The notes below the pieces were generated by a model, which made no database searches, had not been told where the DNA came from, and was given only the letters and a program-made list of their open reading frames with translations. 64,000 bases of DNA from Propionibacteriaceae bacterium (lineage in GTDB: Bacteria > Actinomycetota > Actinomycetes > Propionibacteriales > Propionibacteriaceae). The first letter of the stretch is position 1, and each line of letters begins with the position of its first letter. The stretch covers positions 1 to 64,000 of the forward strand of contig JAUNUF010000006.1 in NCBI GenBank assembly GCA_030538315.1, given 5' to 3'. Made by a program: the position numbers and the translations under genes. This document shows positions 1 through 9,390 of the stretch, one piece after another.

Positions 1-600
1 ATGCGGGCCATGGCGCGCACCCTGGTCCTCATCGCCGGCCCCTCTGGCTCCGGCAAGTCACGCGTCACCAGGCTTGCCGCCGACGGCAGGCACGTCGTCG
101 CGCTCTCGCTCGACGACTTCTACCGCGACGTGGACCACCCCGGCCTCCCCATGACACCCATGGGCATCCCGGATTGGGACGACGTGGCGTGCTGGGACTT
201 GGAACACGCGGTGGCCACGCTGAAGAAGCTGCTCGACGAGGGTCGCGCGGAGATGCCGGTCTACGACATCTCCACCTCACGCCGCACCGGCACCCGGACG
301 CTCGAGCTGGGCACCGCCGAGTTCGTTCTGGCTGAAGGCATCTTCGCCATCCAGACCTTGGCTGCTGCTCGTGCCGCTGGCATGAAGGTGGAGGCGATGT
401 GGCTGGACCGCAAACGCAGCGCCAACTTCGTGCGCAGGCTGCGCCGCGACCTCAAGGAGCACCGCAAGCCACCCCGCGTTCTGCTGCGCCGAGGCGTCGC
501 GTTGTTCCGCGACGAGCCTGGGCTTCGGCGCACCGCGATGGAGGCCGGGTTCACGTGCATGACCATGAAGCAGGCCCTCGCCGCCGTCAAGCGACGGTGA
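1..600 (+). CDS. Uridine kinase-like P-loop nucleoside kinase
   Basis: This 199-residue protein has a P-loop, GPSGSGKS, at residues 13-20 and a following SLDDFYRD segment. Together these are typical of the uridine kinase/phosphoribulokinase family, which phosphorylates nucleosides with ATP in the cytoplasm. The acceptor could be uridine, cytidine or another small molecule; the sequence does not decide. The ATG at base 1 coincides with the window edge and a second ATG lies at base 10, so the true start may be either of these or further upstream. The gene ends 43 bases before sdhC on the same strand, but sdhC has its own promoter-like element, so the two are probably separate units. The family call is fairly sure, the substrate is not. 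Confidence 0.75.
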   Translation: MRAMARTLVLIAGPSGSGKSRVTRLAADGRHVVALSLDDFYRDVDHPGLPMTPMGIPDWDDVACWDLEHAVATLKKLLDEGRAEMPVYDISTSRRTGTRTLELGTAEFVLAEGIFAIQTLAAARAAGMKVEAMWLDRKRSANFVRRLRRDLKEHRKPPRVLLRRGVALFRDEPGLRRTAMEAGFTCMTMKQALAAVKRR

Positions 601-631
601 CCCCACCGGCTTCGGTGAGACCGCCGTCGGC

Positions 632-637
632 TACGGT
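632..637 (+). promoter_or_regulatory. -10 element of a probable leaderless sdhC promoter
   Basis: TACGGT fits the actinobacterial -10 pattern TANNNT and ends 6 bases before the sdhC ATG, so transcription would begin at the A of the start codon. There is no Shine-Dalgarno sequence before sdhC. No good -35 box is seen. Confidence 0.5.
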
Positions 638-643
638 CGATGC

Positions 644-1363
644 ATGACGGCAGTAGTGGACCGACCGACCGCAAGGAAGCACCGGCCCAGCACCTTTGCG
701 CTGAAGCAGGTCATGGCCATCACGGGCGTGGTGTTCGTGGCGTTCGTGTTCATCCACATGTTCGGCAACCTCAAGGTGTACGGCGGCCAGGCCTCACTCG
801 ACGGTTACGCCACGTGGTTGCGCGAGGTGGGCTACCCGTTGCTCCCCTACAAGTCGGTCTTGTGGGCGCTGCGCATCACGTTGCTGGTCAGCCTCATCGC
901 CCACGTCTACGCCGCGGTGGCCCTCTGGCTCCGCGGGCGGGCCGCTCGCGGTGGGCACCGTCGTCGCTCCATGCCCCGCACAACGGCTTGGGGCGCGCGC
1001 ACCATGCTGCCGGGCGGCGTGGTGATCTTCGTGTTCGTGGTGGTGCACCTGCTGGATCTCACGATCGGTGCCATCGTGGCCCCTGAGTCCTATGCGCACG
1101 CCGGGCCGGACGGCCTGATTCCGGCCTACGCCAACCTCGTGGCGAGCTTCTCCCGGCCGTGGATGGCGGCGTTCTACACCTTCTCCATGCTGGTGATCGG
1201 GTTCCACATCTGGCACGGCTGGCGGGCGCTGCTGCAGGATTGGGGCGTGACCGGCCGGAGGTTCCGCGCGGTGTGGGCCACCGTCGGGGCAGTGATCGCG
1301 CTGGCGATCGTGGCCGGCAACGCAGCCATCCCGCTGCTGGTCCTCATGGGGGTGATCGCATGA
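644..1363 (+). CDS. sdhC: Succinate dehydrogenase cytochrome b subunit
   Basis: Single membrane anchor of succinate dehydrogenase (complex II), 239 residues. It has five predicted membrane helices and no separate SdhD follows, as in the cytochrome b558 family of Gram-positive and epsilonproteobacterial enzymes. Histidines at 38, 87, 135 and 188 lie in or next to helices and are the likely ligands of two haems b. It passes electrons from SdhB to menaquinone at the cytoplasmic membrane. The stop overlaps the sdhA start (ATGA), so the three sdh genes are translationally coupled. The start at 644 is supported by the upstream TACGGT element and the absence of a ribosome binding site. A fumarate reductase role in the reverse direction is equally possible and cannot be told from sequence. 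Confidence 0.93.
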   Translation: MTAVVDRPTARKHRPSTFALKQVMAITGVVFVAFVFIHMFGNLKVYGGQASLDGYATWLREVGYPLLPYKSVLWALRITLLVSLIAHVYAAVALWLRGRAARGGHRRRSMPRTTAWGARTMLPGGVVIFVFVVVHLLDLTIGAIVAPESYAHAGPDGLIPAYANLVASFSRPWMAAFYTFSMLVIGFHIWHGWRALLQDWGVTGRRFRAVWATVGAVIALAIVAGNAAIPLLVLMGVIA

Positions 1364-3273
1364 TCCTCGATGCACGCGTACCCGGCGGCAACCCGTCGAC
1401 GGCGTGGGCCCGGCGCACGTCCGAATACCGCCTCGTCAGCCCGGCCAACAGGCGCAAGATGACCGTGATCGTGGTGGGCACGGGCCTCGCCGGGGCAGGC
1501 GCGGCCGCCGCGTTGGGCGAGCTGGGCTACAACGTGGAGTGCTTCACGTTCCACGATGCGCCACGGCGAGCCCACAGTGTCGCGGCTCAGGGCGGCATCA
1601 ACGCCGCCAGGGCACGAAAGGTCGACGGCGACTCCTTGGCCCGCTTCATCACCGACACCATCAAGGGCGGCGACTTCCGCGGCCGCGAGGCAGACGTCGT
1701 GCGCCTGGCCTCCGAATCCGTGCGCGTCATCGACCACCTGCAGGCCATTGGCGCCCCCTTCGCCCGCGAGTACGGCGGTCAGTTGGCCACCCGCTCGTTC
1801 GGCGGCGTGCAGGTCTCGCGCACCTACTACACGCGCGGCCAGACCGGCCAGCAGCTGCAGGTGGCTGCAGCGCAAGCGCTGCTGCGCCAGGTGGCCCGCG
1901 GCACGGTCAACCTCCACACCCGCACCGAGATGCTGGATTTGGTGGTGGCCGACGGGCGGGCGCAGGGCATCGTGAGCCGCAACCTCATCAACGGCGAGAT
2001 CACGTTCACGCCCGCGCACGCCGTCGTGCTGGCCACCGGCGGCTACGGCTCGGTGTACTTCCATTCCACCCTGGCGATGAACTCCAACGCGACCGCCACC
2101 TGGCGCGCACACCGGCGCGGCGCTCTGTTCGCCAGCCCGTCCTTCGTGCAGTTCCACCCCACGGCTCTGCCCATCAGCTCGAAGTGGCAGTCCAAGACGA
2201 CGCTGATGAGCGAGTCGCTGCGCAACGACGGCCGCATCTGGGTACCGGTGCGCCCCGGCGACGACCGCCCGCCCGCCGAGATCCCAGAGCACGAGCGCGA
2301 CTACTACCTGGAGCGCCGCTACCCCGCCTTCGGCAACCTCACGCCGCGCGACATCGCCTCCCGCGCGGCCCGCACGGAGATCGAGGCCGGACGTGGCGTC
2401 GGCCCGCTGCGCAACTCGGTGTATCTGGACTTCCGCGACGCCATCGCCCGTCTGGGCAAGGCGACCATCGCCGAGCGCTACGGGAACCTGTTCGACATGT
2501 ACCTCGACGCCACCGGCGAGGACCCATACACCGTGCCCATGCGGATCGCGCCCGGCGCGCACTTCACGATGGGCGGGCTGTGGACGGATTACGACCACAT
2601 GACCACGGTGCCCGGCCTGTTCGTCGGCGGGGAGGCGGGCCACAACTACCACGGCGCCAACCGGCTGGGCGCCAACTCGCTGCTGAGCGCCTGCGTCGAC
2701 GGGTGGTTCACCCTGCCGCTGTCCGTGCCCAACTATCTGGCTGGGCTCGCGGGTACTGCGCCCATGGATCTGGACGCGCCGGAAGCTCTGGCCACGCTGC
2801 GCGAGGTGACCGCTCGCATCGAGCGGCTGAGCGGCAACCAGGGCACCACCCGGCCGGTGGAGTTCCACCGTCGCTTGGGTGCCATCCTGTACCGGGGGTG
2901 TGGGGTGTCGCGCACCGACGCCGGGCTGCGCGCCGCACTCGCCGACGTGCAAGCCCTCCGCGAGGAGTTCTGGCGCGACGTGCTGGTGGCCGGGCCCATG
3001 AATCGCCTGAATCAGGAGTTGGAGAAGGCCGGCCGAGTCGCAGACTTCCTCGAACTGGCGGAGCTGATGGTGCTCGACGCTCTGGACCGCACGGAATCCT
3101 GCGGGGCCCACTTCCGCGAGGAGTACGCGCTCCCCGACGGAGAGGCTGCCCGCGATGACGAGAACTGGTGCAACGTGTCGGCGTGGGAGACCACACCGTC
3201 GGGCGAACACATCCGCCATCTGGAGGATCTGACCTTCAACCTGGTGCCGCTGGCAGTGAGGAACTACCGATGA
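1360..3273 (+). CDS. sdhA: Succinate dehydrogenase/fumarate reductase flavoprotein subunit
   Basis: Catalytic subunit of complex II, 637 residues from the ATG that overlaps the sdhC stop. It oxidises succinate to fumarate on covalently bound FAD. The dinucleotide-binding motif GTGLAGAGAA is at residues 41-50 with a variable lead, and the motif HSVAAQGG places the FAD-linking histidine at about residue 72. The substrate and capping regions follow in the usual order (FVQFHPT, HFTMGGLWTD, GGEAGHNYHGANRLGANSL). An open frame runs upstream to 1159, but it lies inside sdhC and has no family similarity, so the ATGA start is preferred. Its stop overlaps the start of sdhB. Confidence 0.96.
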   Translation: MILDARVPGGNPSTAWARRTSEYRLVSPANRRKMTVIVVGTGLAGAGAAAALGELGYNVECFTFHDAPRRAHSVAAQGGINAARARKVDGDSLARFITDTIKGGDFRGREADVVRLASESVRVIDHLQAIGAPFAREYGGQLATRSFGGVQVSRTYYTRGQTGQQLQVAAAQALLRQVARGTVNLHTRTEMLDLVVADGRAQGIVSRNLINGEITFTPAHAVVLATGGYGSVYFHSTLAMNSNATATWRAHRRGALFASPSFVQFHPTALPISSKWQSKTTLMSESLRNDGRIWVPVRPGDDRPPAEIPEHERDYYLERRYPAFGNLTPRDIASRAARTEIEAGRGVGPLRNSVYLDFRDAIARLGKATIAERYGNLFDMYLDATGEDPYTVPMRIAPGAHFTMGGLWTDYDHMTTVPGLFVGGEAGHNYHGANRLGANSLLSACVDGWFTLPLSVPNYLAGLAGTAPMDLDAPEALATLREVTARIERLSGNQGTTRPVEFHRRLGAILYRGCGVSRTDAGLRAALADVQALREEFWRDVLVAGPMNRLNQELEKAGRVADFLELAELMVLDALDRTESCGAHFREEYALPDGEAARDDENWCNVSAWETTPSGEHIRHLEDLTFNLVPLAVRNYR

Positions 3274-4025
3274 GAGTGGAGATCGAGGTCTGGCGGCAGG
3301 ACGGGCCTGAAGCGAAGGGCGCCTTCGAGACGCACATCGTGGAGGACGCCACGCCGGAGATGAGCCTGCTGGAGTTGCTGGACCGGCTCAACGACCAGCT
3401 GGCCGAGGGCGGGGTTGAGCCCATCCAATTCGAGTCCGATTGCCGCGAGGGAGCATGCGGGGCCTGTGGCGTAACGGTCAACGATCGCCCGCATGGGCCG
3501 GTGCCGAAGACACCGTCGTGTCGGCAGCATCTGCGGGCGTTCGGCAACGTGACGAAGCTGCGGATCGAGCCCCTGCGCTCGGCTGCCTTCCCCGTCGTGC
3601 GTGATCTGGTGGTGGATCGGACCTCGCTGGATCGCCTGATCGAGGCTGGCGGCCACGTCGACATCATGGCGGGCACCGCGCCCGATGCCGACGACCTATT
3701 GGTGGCCCACGACGACGCCGAGCTGGCGCTGGATTTCGCGGCCTGCATCGGCTGTGGGGCCTGCGTCGCCGCGTGTCCCAACGGCGCCGCGCATCTGTTC
3801 GCCGGCGCGAAGCTCGCCCACCTGGCGTTGATCCCGCACGGGAAGCTGGAACGCGGTCGCCGAGCCACGGCTGTCGTCGACCAGCTCGATGAAAGCTTCG
3901 GCCCGTGTTCCACCTACGGCGAGTGCGTCGAGGTGTGCCCGGCTGGGATCCCGCTCACCGCGGTCGCCGCCGTGCACCGCGAAAAGCTGCGAGCCACCTT
4001 CCGCGGCCGCCGCACCGCTGGTTGA
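3270..4025 (+). CDS. sdhB: Succinate dehydrogenase iron-sulfur subunit
   Basis: Electron-transfer subunit of complex II, 251 residues. The N-terminal half carries the plant-type ferredoxin cysteines (CREGACGACG near residue 58, then a fourth in SCRQHL) for a [2Fe-2S] centre. The C-terminal half carries CIGCGACVAACP and a later GECVEVCPAG, which bind the [4Fe-4S] and [3Fe-4S] clusters. The start is the ATG in the ATGA overlap with sdhA. It is the last gene of the operon, and the downstream region holds a palindromic repeat that could end the transcript. Together sdhCAB form a complete three-subunit enzyme. Confidence 0.95.
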   Translation: MRVEIEVWRQDGPEAKGAFETHIVEDATPEMSLLELLDRLNDQLAEGGVEPIQFESDCREGACGACGVTVNDRPHGPVPKTPSCRQHLRAFGNVTKLRIEPLRSAAFPVVRDLVVDRTSLDRLIEAGGHVDIMAGTAPDADDLLVAHDDAELALDFAACIGCGACVAACPNGAAHLFAGAKLAHLALIPHGKLERGRRATAVVDQLDESFGPCSTYGECVEVCPAGIPLTAVAAVHREKLRATFRGRRTAG

Positions 4026-4031
4026 CCCGAT

Positions 4032-4092
4032 GCTGGCCCCGGAGCGACACAGGTGCGAGGAACGAGCACCCAGTGGCGACGAAGGGCCGCCA
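4032..4092 (+). repeat. Palindromic extragenic repeat, copy 1 (forward)
   Basis: A 61-base unit begins GCTGGCCCCGGAGCG and ends CGACGAAGGGCCGCC, with an internal hairpin (GGTGC pairing with GCACC, extended by CAC/GTG). It starts 7 bases after the sdhB stop. It matches copy 2 at 4178-4238 in the opposite orientation and the copies near 22643 and 63670. The ends are conserved while the stem sequence differs from copy to copy. Confidence 0.7.
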
Positions 4093-4177
4093 AACGTTTC
4101 TGTGACCTACACCACGGATGCTTCCGCGTAGCCCGGGTGGGGAGAGCCAAGTTGTGGTCGCGGTGGCGAATCGTGCT

Positions 4178-4238
4178 TGGCGGCCCTTCGTCGGATCGCG
4201 CTGCTCCTTCGTCGCAGGCGATCCGCTCAGGGACCAGC
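4178..4238 (-). repeat. Palindromic extragenic repeat, copy 2 (inverted)
   Basis: Read on the minus strand this begins GCTGGTCCCTGAGCGG and ends CGACGAAGGGCCGCCA, with an internal hairpin GGATCGC/GCGATCC. It ends 7 bases before the metG stop codon. With copy 1 it makes a head-to-head pair separated by about 85 bases and placed symmetrically between two convergent genes, the arrangement known as a REPIN in other bacteria. Confidence 0.7.
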
Positions 4239-4245
4239 GATTTCC

Positions 4246-6033
4246 TCAGCCAGCGCTGACGGGGGCGAAGGCGGGGCCGGTCTCGCCGAGCTTCTCGTCG
4301 AGCTTCGCGAACAGCGGCGTGGGCTTCTCCAGCGGGGTGCCGGGGACGATGGGGCGCGACTGCCAGACGGCCTGTTGCGACGCGTAATCGCCCTGCAGCG
4401 TCGGGTAGGTGAACTCCCCGTCGGTGACCTCGACGATCTCGGGCTGCGCGGCCCACACACCCTCGTTGCCCAGCGCCTCGAAGATCTTCTGCGCCGAGTG
4501 CGGCAGGTACGGGGTGAGCAGCGTGTTGCAATCCGAGATCACCTGGAGCGCCACGTGGAGGACGGTGTCGCGGCGCGCCGGATCATCCTTCAGCTTCCAC
4601 GGCTCCATGTCGGAGATGTACTTGTTCGCCAAGCCAATGATGCGCATCGCCTCGGTGATGCCGGCCTTGAAGCGGCGGGCAGCGATGTGATCTCCGACGG
4701 TGAGGAACGCATCTCGAGAGGCGTCCAGCAACGCCAGGTCCTCGTCGGTGAACTCCCCCGCCTCCGGGATGGCGCCGACGTTCTTGTGCGCCATGGAGAT
4801 GGAGCGGTTCACGAGGTTGCCCCACTCGTTGGCCAGCTCGAAGTTGATGCGGCGCACGAACTCCTCCCACGTGAAATCCGTGTCCTGGTTCTCGGGGCCG
4901 GCCACCGCGATGTAGTAGCGCAGTGCATCCGGGCCAAACTCCTCGAGGAAGTCGCCCACGAAGATGGATGCGCCGCGGGAGCTGGAGACCTTCGAGCCCT
5001 TCATGGTCATGAACTCGGAGCTCACCACCTCGGTGGGGAGGCGTAGCTCGCCGAGCTCCTCGCGGATGGTGCCGCCCAGCTCGCCCTGGCCGTTGGCGCC
5101 CAGCAGGATGCCGGGCCAGATGACGGAGTGGAAGACGATGTTGTCCTTGCCCATGAAGTAGTAGGACTTCGCCTCATCGGTGTTCCACCACTTGCGCCAG
5201 GCATCCGGCTCACCGGTGCGATTGGCCCACTCGATGGAGGCCGACAGGTAGCCGATCACCGCGTCGAACCACACGTAGATGCGCTTCATGGGGGCGTTGC
5301 GCCAGCCGTCGAGCGGGACGGGCACGCCCCAGTCGAGGTCGCGCGTGATGGCGCGCTCGCGGATCTCCTTGAGCAGGTTGTGGGAGAACTTCAGCACGTT
5401 GGGGCGCCAGTCCTCGCGGGTGTCAATCCACTCAGCCAGCTGCGGCGCCAGCTTGGGCAGGTCGAGGAAGAAGTGCTCGGTCTCGACGAAGTTGGGCGTC
5501 TCGCCGTTGACCTTCGACTTGGGGTTGATGAGATCCGCCGGGTCCAGCTGGTTGCCGCACTCGTCGCACTGGTCGCCGCGGGCGTTGTGGTAGCCGCAGA
5601 TGGGGCAGGTGCCCTCGATGAAGCGATCCGGCAGCGTGCGGCCAGTCGACGGCGAGATGGCACCCATCTGGGTCTTGGCCACGATGTAGCCGTTCTCGTA
5701 CAGAGCCGTGAAGATCTCCTGCACCACGTGGTAGTGGTTCGGCGTCGTCGTGCGCGTGTACAGGTCGTAGCTGAGGCCCAGCCCCTGCAGATCCGAGACG
5801 ATCTGCGCGTGATACTTGTCTGCCGTCTCGCGGGCGGTGAGGCCCTCGGAATCTGCCTTCACCTGGATGGCGGTGCCGTGCTCATCCGAGCCGGAAACCA
5901 TGAGCACGTCGTGGCCGGCCATGCGCATGTAGCGGGAGAACACATCGGAGGGAACTCCGAAGCCCGAGACATGACCAATGTGGCGGGGGCCGTTGGCGTA
6001 GGGCCAAGCGACGGCGGCAAGAACGTGACTCAT
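4246..6033 (-). CDS. metG: Methionine--tRNA ligase
   Basis: Charges tRNA-Met with methionine; 595 residues. The class I signature HIGH is at residues 18-21, preceded by PYANGPR. A zinc knuckle follows (CPIC around residue 143, then CDEC). The second class I signature is KVSSS in GSKVSSSRG instead of KMSKS, a substitution tolerated in this family. The anticodon-binding helical domain fills the C-terminal third, and there is no C-terminal EMAP-type tRNA-binding domain. The gene is transcribed away from pflB. A TAGGAT element 7 bases before the ATG and no ribosome binding site point to a leaderless mRNA. Confidence 0.96.
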   Translation of the reverse strand: MSHVLAAVAWPYANGPRHIGHVSGFGVPSDVFSRYMRMAGHDVLMVSGSDEHGTAIQVKADSEGLTARETADKYHAQIVSDLQGLGLSYDLYTRTTTPNHYHVVQEIFTALYENGYIVAKTQMGAISPSTGRTLPDRFIEGTCPICGYHNARGDQCDECGNQLDPADLINPKSKVNGETPNFVETEHFFLDLPKLAPQLAEWIDTREDWRPNVLKFSHNLLKEIRERAITRDLDWGVPVPLDGWRNAPMKRIYVWFDAVIGYLSASIEWANRTGEPDAWRKWWNTDEAKSYYFMGKDNIVFHSVIWPGILLGANGQGELGGTIREELGELRLPTEVVSSEFMTMKGSKVSSSRGASIFVGDFLEEFGPDALRYYIAVAGPENQDTDFTWEEFVRRINFELANEWGNLVNRSISMAHKNVGAIPEAGEFTDEDLALLDASRDAFLTVGDHIAARRFKAGITEAMRIIGLANKYISDMEPWKLKDDPARRDTVLHVALQVISDCNTLLTPYLPHSAQKIFEALGNEGVWAAQPEIVEVTDGEFTYPTLQGDYASQQAVWQSRPIVPGTPLEKPTPLFAKLDEKLGETGPAFAPVSAG

Positions 6034-6040
6034 GCGCGCT

Positions 6041-6046
6041 ATCCTA
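6041..6046 (-). promoter_or_regulatory. -10 element of a probable leaderless metG promoter
   Basis: On the minus strand TAGGAT ends 7 bases before the metG ATG, matching the TANNNT spacing seen at many genes in this window. Confidence 0.5.
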
Positions 6047-6167
6047 TCGTCGCTCGCCGATGCTGCTCTGCCACCGTCGCCAGCACCCGGCTGGGCGAGG
6101 CTCCACGAGGCCCGCCGCTCAAACGCTCACTCATTTTGAGCAATTCGCGCAGTCCTACGCCAAGTCG

Positions 6168-6173
6168 TACAAT
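6168..6173 (+). promoter_or_regulatory. -10 element of a probable leaderless pfl promoter
   Basis: TACAAT, close to the TATAAT consensus, ends 7 bases before the GTG at 6181. This supports transcription and translation starting at that GTG rather than at the in-frame ATG at 6208. No clear oxygen-responsive operator (FNR type) is visible next to it. Confidence 0.5.
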
Positions 6174-6180
6174 TACGGGT

Positions 6181-8280
6181 GTGACTTCGAACGTAGCTGA
6201 GCAGACCATGACCGCCGACTATCCGGAATGGGCGGGTTTCGCTCAGGGTCCGTGGCAGCAGGCCATCGATGTGCGCGATTTCGTGCAGCGCAACTACACC
6301 CCCTACGACGGCGACGCGGCCTTCCTGGCCGGCCCCACGCAGAAGACCCTGGACGTGTGGCAGCGCCTTGAAGACAACTACCTCTCCGTTGAGCGCCGCA
6401 ACCGCGTGTTCGCCGTCGACACCGAGATCCCCGCTGACATCGACGCCTTCCCCGCTGGCTACATCTGCAAGGACGACGACGTGATCGTCGGCCTGCAGAC
6501 GGATGTGCCGCTCAAGCGCGCCATGATGCCCTTCGGCGGTTGGCGCATGGTGGAGACCGCGCTGCGCGAGGCCGGCGCGAAGCCGGACGAGCACGTGAAG
6601 GAGATCTTCACCAAGTACCGCAAGACCCACAACGAGGCGGTCTTCGACATCTACACCCCGCGCATCCGCGCTGCGCGCTCGTCCCACATCATCACCGGCC
6701 TGCCGGATGCCTACGGCCGCGGCCGCATCATCGGCGACTACCGCCGCGTGGCCCTCTACGGTGTGGACTTCCTGATCGAGGAGAAGAAGCAGGCCAAGGA
6801 CGCCGTCGCGGATCAGCCGTTCACGGAGCACTGGGCGCGCTACCGCGAGGAGCACTCGGAACAGATCAAGGCACTCCAGAAGCTGAAGAAGCTGGGCGAG
6901 ATCTACGGTTTCGACATCTCCCGCCCCGCCGCCACCGCCAAGGAAGCGGTGCAGTGGACCTACTTCGGCTATCTCGCCTCCATCAAGAGCCAGGACGGCG
7001 CCGCCATGTCGATCGGCCGGCTCTCGGCCTTCCTCGACGTGTACTTCGAACGCGACCTCGCGGCCGGCACCATCACGGAGACCGACGCCCAGGAGATGAT
7101 CGACGCGCTGGTGATCAAGCTGCGCATCGTGCGCTTCCTGCGCACCATCGACTACGACCAGATCTTCTCGGGCGACCCCTACTGGGCCACCTGGTCCGAC
7201 GCGGGCCTGGGCGAGGACGGCCGCTCGCAGGTCACCAAGACCTCGTTCCGCCTGCTGCAGACGCTGCGCAACCTCGGCCCTGCCCCGGAGCCCAACATCA
7301 CCGTCTTCTGGGACCCGGCGCTTCCGCAGGGCTACAAGGACTTCTGCGCCGCCATCTCGATTGAGACCAGTTCGCTGCAGTACGAGGCGGATGACCGCAT
7401 CCGCAGCTACTGGGGCGACGACGCGGCCATCGCCTGCTGCGTCTCCCCCATGCGCGTGGGCAAGCAGATGCAGTTCTTCGGCGCCCGCATGAACGCCGCC
7501 AAGACTCTCCTCTACGCCATCAACGGTGGCCGCGACGAGATGAGCGGCAAGCAGATCGTCGAGGGCTTCGAGGCCGTGCAGGGCGACGGCCCGCTCGATT
7601 TCGACGACGTGTGGCAGCGCTACGAGCAGATGCTGGACTGGGTGGTGGCCACCTACGTGGAGGCGCTCAACATCATCCACTACTGCCACGACAAGTACGC
7701 CTACGAATCCATCGAGATGGCGCTGCACGATTCCGAGATCCTGCGCACGCTGGGCTGCGGCATCGCCGGGCTGTCCATCGTCGCTGACTCGCTGTCGGCC
7801 ATCCGCTACGCCACCGTCACCCCCGTGCGTGACGAGACCGGGCTGATCATCGACTACATCACCGAGGGCGAGTTCCCCCGTTACGGCAACGACGACGACC
7901 GCGCAGATGAGATCGCCGCCGTCGTGGTGCACACCGTGATGGAGAAGATCCGCGCACAGCACCTCTACCGCGACGCCATCCCGACGCAGTCCGTGCTCAC
8001 CATCACGTCCAACGTGGTCTACGGCCGGGCCACCGGCTCGTTCCCGTCGGGCCACCGCGCGGGCACGCCGTTCGCGCCGGGCGCGAACCCGGAGAACGGC
8101 GCGGATTCGCACGGCATGCTCGCCTCGATGCTGTCCGTGGGCAAGCTCGATTACCACGATGCCCTCGACGGCATCTCGCTGACCAACACCATCACGCCGG
8201 CCGGTCTGGGCCGCACCAAGGACGAGCAGGTGGGCAACCTGGTCGGCCTGCTCGACGCCGGCTTCGTGCCGGAGAACTGA
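6181..8280 (+). CDS. pflB: Formate C-acetyltransferase, large chain lacking the glycyl radical domain
   Basis: Pyruvate formate-lyase makes acetyl-CoA and formate from pyruvate without oxygen. This 699-residue chain matches the E. coli enzyme from its N-terminus ([47 protein letters not shown]) through the barrel. The catalytic Cys-Cys pair sits in [18 protein letters not shown] at residues 419-420. It ends at [14 protein letters not shown], just where E. coli PflB would continue into its C-terminal glycyl radical domain. That domain is encoded by the next gene, which has its own ribosome binding site, so the chain is incomplete alone. The GTG start is chosen because TACAAT lies 7 bases upstream; the alternative ATG at 6208 gives 690 residues. 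Confidence 0.93.
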   Translation: MTSNVAEQTMTADYPEWAGFAQGPWQQAIDVRDFVQRNYTPYDGDAAFLAGPTQKTLDVWQRLEDNYLSVERRNRVFAVDTEIPADIDAFPAGYICKDDDVIVGLQTDVPLKRAMMPFGGWRMVETALREAGAKPDEHVKEIFTKYRKTHNEAVFDIYTPRIRAARSSHIITGLPDAYGRGRIIGDYRRVALYGVDFLIEEKKQAKDAVADQPFTEHWARYREEHSEQIKALQKLKKLGEIYGFDISRPAATAKEAVQWTYFGYLASIKSQDGAAMSIGRLSAFLDVYFERDLAAGTITETDAQEMIDALVIKLRIVRFLRTIDYDQIFSGDPYWATWSDAGLGEDGRSQVTKTSFRLLQTLRNLGPAPEPNITVFWDPALPQGYKDFCAAISIETSSLQYEADDRIRSYWGDDAAIACCVSPMRVGKQMQFFGARMNAAKTLLYAINGGRDEMSGKQIVEGFEAVQGDGPLDFDDVWQRYEQMLDWVVATYVEALNIIHYCHDKYAYESIEMALHDSEILRTLGCGIAGLSIVADSLSAIRYATVTPVRDETGLIIDYITEGEFPRYGNDDDRADEIAAVVVHTVMEKIRAQHLYRDAIPTQSVLTITSNVVYGRATGSFPSGHRAGTPFAPGANPENGADSHGMLASMLSVGKLDYHDALDGISLTNTITPAGLGRTKDEQVGNLVGLLDAGFVPEN

Positions 8281-8290
8281 GGAGACAACC

Positions 8291-8542
8291 ATGGCAGTCA
8301 AGACCTTCGCTGAGCGTCTGGCCACGATGCAGGCCAACCGTGAGGAGCGCGAGCACCAGCCCGGCCTCTTCCACGCCAACATCAACGTGCTCAACCGCGA
8401 GACCCTCGAGGACGCGATGGAGAACCCCGAGGACTACCCCAACCTCACCATCCGCGTCTCCGGCTACGCCGTGAACTTCGTCAAGCTCACCAAGGACCAG
8501 CAGCGCGACGTGCTCGCGCGCACCTTCCACGGCAACGCGTGA
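8291..8542 (+). CDS. Stand-alone glycyl radical domain of pyruvate formate-lyase
   Basis: This 83-residue protein is the C-terminal domain missing from the preceding gene. Residues 30-83 follow the end of E. coli PflB closely, with [19 protein letters not shown], then [10 protein letters not shown] in which Gly58 is the radical-bearing residue, and a final [11 protein letters not shown]. Residues 1-28 form a short charged leader not found in intact PflB. A strong ribosome binding site (GGAG, 7 bases before the ATG) and a 10-base gap after a clean stop show a designed second start. E. coli GrcA (YfiD) is a spare-part protein of this kind that repairs oxygen-cleaved PflB. Here it appears obligatory, because the large chain has no glycine loop of its own. 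Its stop overlaps the pflA start. Confidence 0.93.
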   Translation: MAVKTFAERLATMQANREEREHQPGLFHANINVLNRETLEDAMENPEDYPNLTIRVSGYAVNFVKLTKDQQRDVLARTFHGNA

Positions 8543-9390
8543 CGGAGCTTCCCATCCTCGACGTGCCGCGGTTGCGCGCCACGTCAGGTACCGCCGGCAT
8601 CGCGTCGGCCGGCGAGATGACCCATTCGGAACATCTCGCGGCCGTGCGCGCCGGCGATCTCGGCTCCGTGCACTCGTGGGAGCTTGTCACGGCCGTGGAC
8701 GGGCCGGGCACGCGCCTGACGGTGTTCCTGGCGGGCTGCCCGCTGCGGTGCCTGTACTGCCACAACCCGGACACATACTTCACCAACAAGGGCGAGCCCG
8801 TGCTCCTCGATGACCTGATCAAGCGTGTCCGTCGCTACCGCGGCGTGTTCCGCGCCACCGGCGGCGGGCTCACGCTGTCGGGTGGCGAGCCGCTCTTCCA
8901 GCCCGCCTTCGCGGGACGCGTGCTTCGTGCCGCCAAGGAGATGGGCGTGCACACCGCGCTCGACACCTCGGGTTTCTTGGGCCGCAACGCCTCCGACGAG
9001 CTGCTCGACGACGTCGACCTGGTGCTGCTGGACATCAAATCAGGCGACCCAGCCACCTACACCCGCACCACCGGCCGCGAACTGCAGCCGACGCTGGATT
9101 TCTCCCGGCGCCTGGCCGAGCGGGGCAACCGGATGTGGATCCGGTTCGTCCTAGTCCCCGGATTGACCGACGACGAGGCCAACGTGGCAGCGATCGCCGA
9201 GCATGTCGCCACGTTGGGCCCCGCCGTCGAACGGGTTGAGGTGTTGCCGTTCCACCAGATGGGGCGCGACAAGTGGGAGAGCCTCGGCCTCCCCTACGAG
9301 CTCGAGGACACCGAGCCGCCCTCCAACGAGCTCATCGCCCGCGTCATGGGGCAGTTCGAAGCGCTCGGCCTGCCCACGTTCCGCGGGTGA
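8539..9390 (+). CDS. pflA: Pyruvate formate-lyase-activating enzyme (radical SAM)
   Basis: Radical S-adenosylmethionine enzyme that generates the glycyl radical on the small chain; 283 residues. The cluster motif CPLRCLYC gives cysteines 67, 71 and 74 for the [4Fe-4S] centre. [14 protein letters not shown], the family's SAM-binding stretch, follows, and the [12 protein letters not shown] segment near the C-terminus is typical of PFL activases. The start is a GTG overlapping the preceding stop (GTGA), so activase and radical domain are translationally coupled. The N-terminal 40 residues are longer than in E. coli PflA and look unstructured. The gene abuts the stop of the convergent downstream gene with no spacer. 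Confidence 0.95.
   Translation: MTELPILDVPRLRATSGTAGIASAGEMTHSEHLAAVRAGDLGSVHSWELVTAVDGPGTRLTVFLAGCPLRCLYCHNPDTYFTNKGEPVLLDDLIKRVRRYRGVFRATGGGLTLSGGEPLFQPAFAGRVLRAAKEMGVHTALDTSGFLGRNASDELLDDVDLVLLDIKSGDPATYTRTTGRELQPTLDFSRRLAERGNRMWIRFVLVPGLTDDEANVAAIAEHVATLGPAVERVEVLPFHQMGRDKWESLGLPYELEDTEPPSNELIARVMGQFEALGLPTFRG

Noticed and set aside
1174..3219. Long open frame on the minus strand across sdhA
   Set aside because: Its product is a low-complexity shadow of GC-rich codon positions, with no domain, and lies wholly opposite a certain gene. The same holds for the long minus frame at 6127-8394 and the plus frame at 23136-24554.
6034..6167. An FNR- or CRP-type operator upstream of pflB
   Set aside because: TTTTGAGCAATTCGC near 6134 has no matching second half-site, so oxygen control by FNR is not supported by sequence.
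8278..8293. Frameshift or nonsense mutation splitting pflB
   Set aside because: The stop is followed by a proper GGAG site and ATG at normal spacing, and the small gene has an added N-terminal leader that has no counterpart in fused PflB. This is a designed gene boundary, though a sequencing check is still fair.
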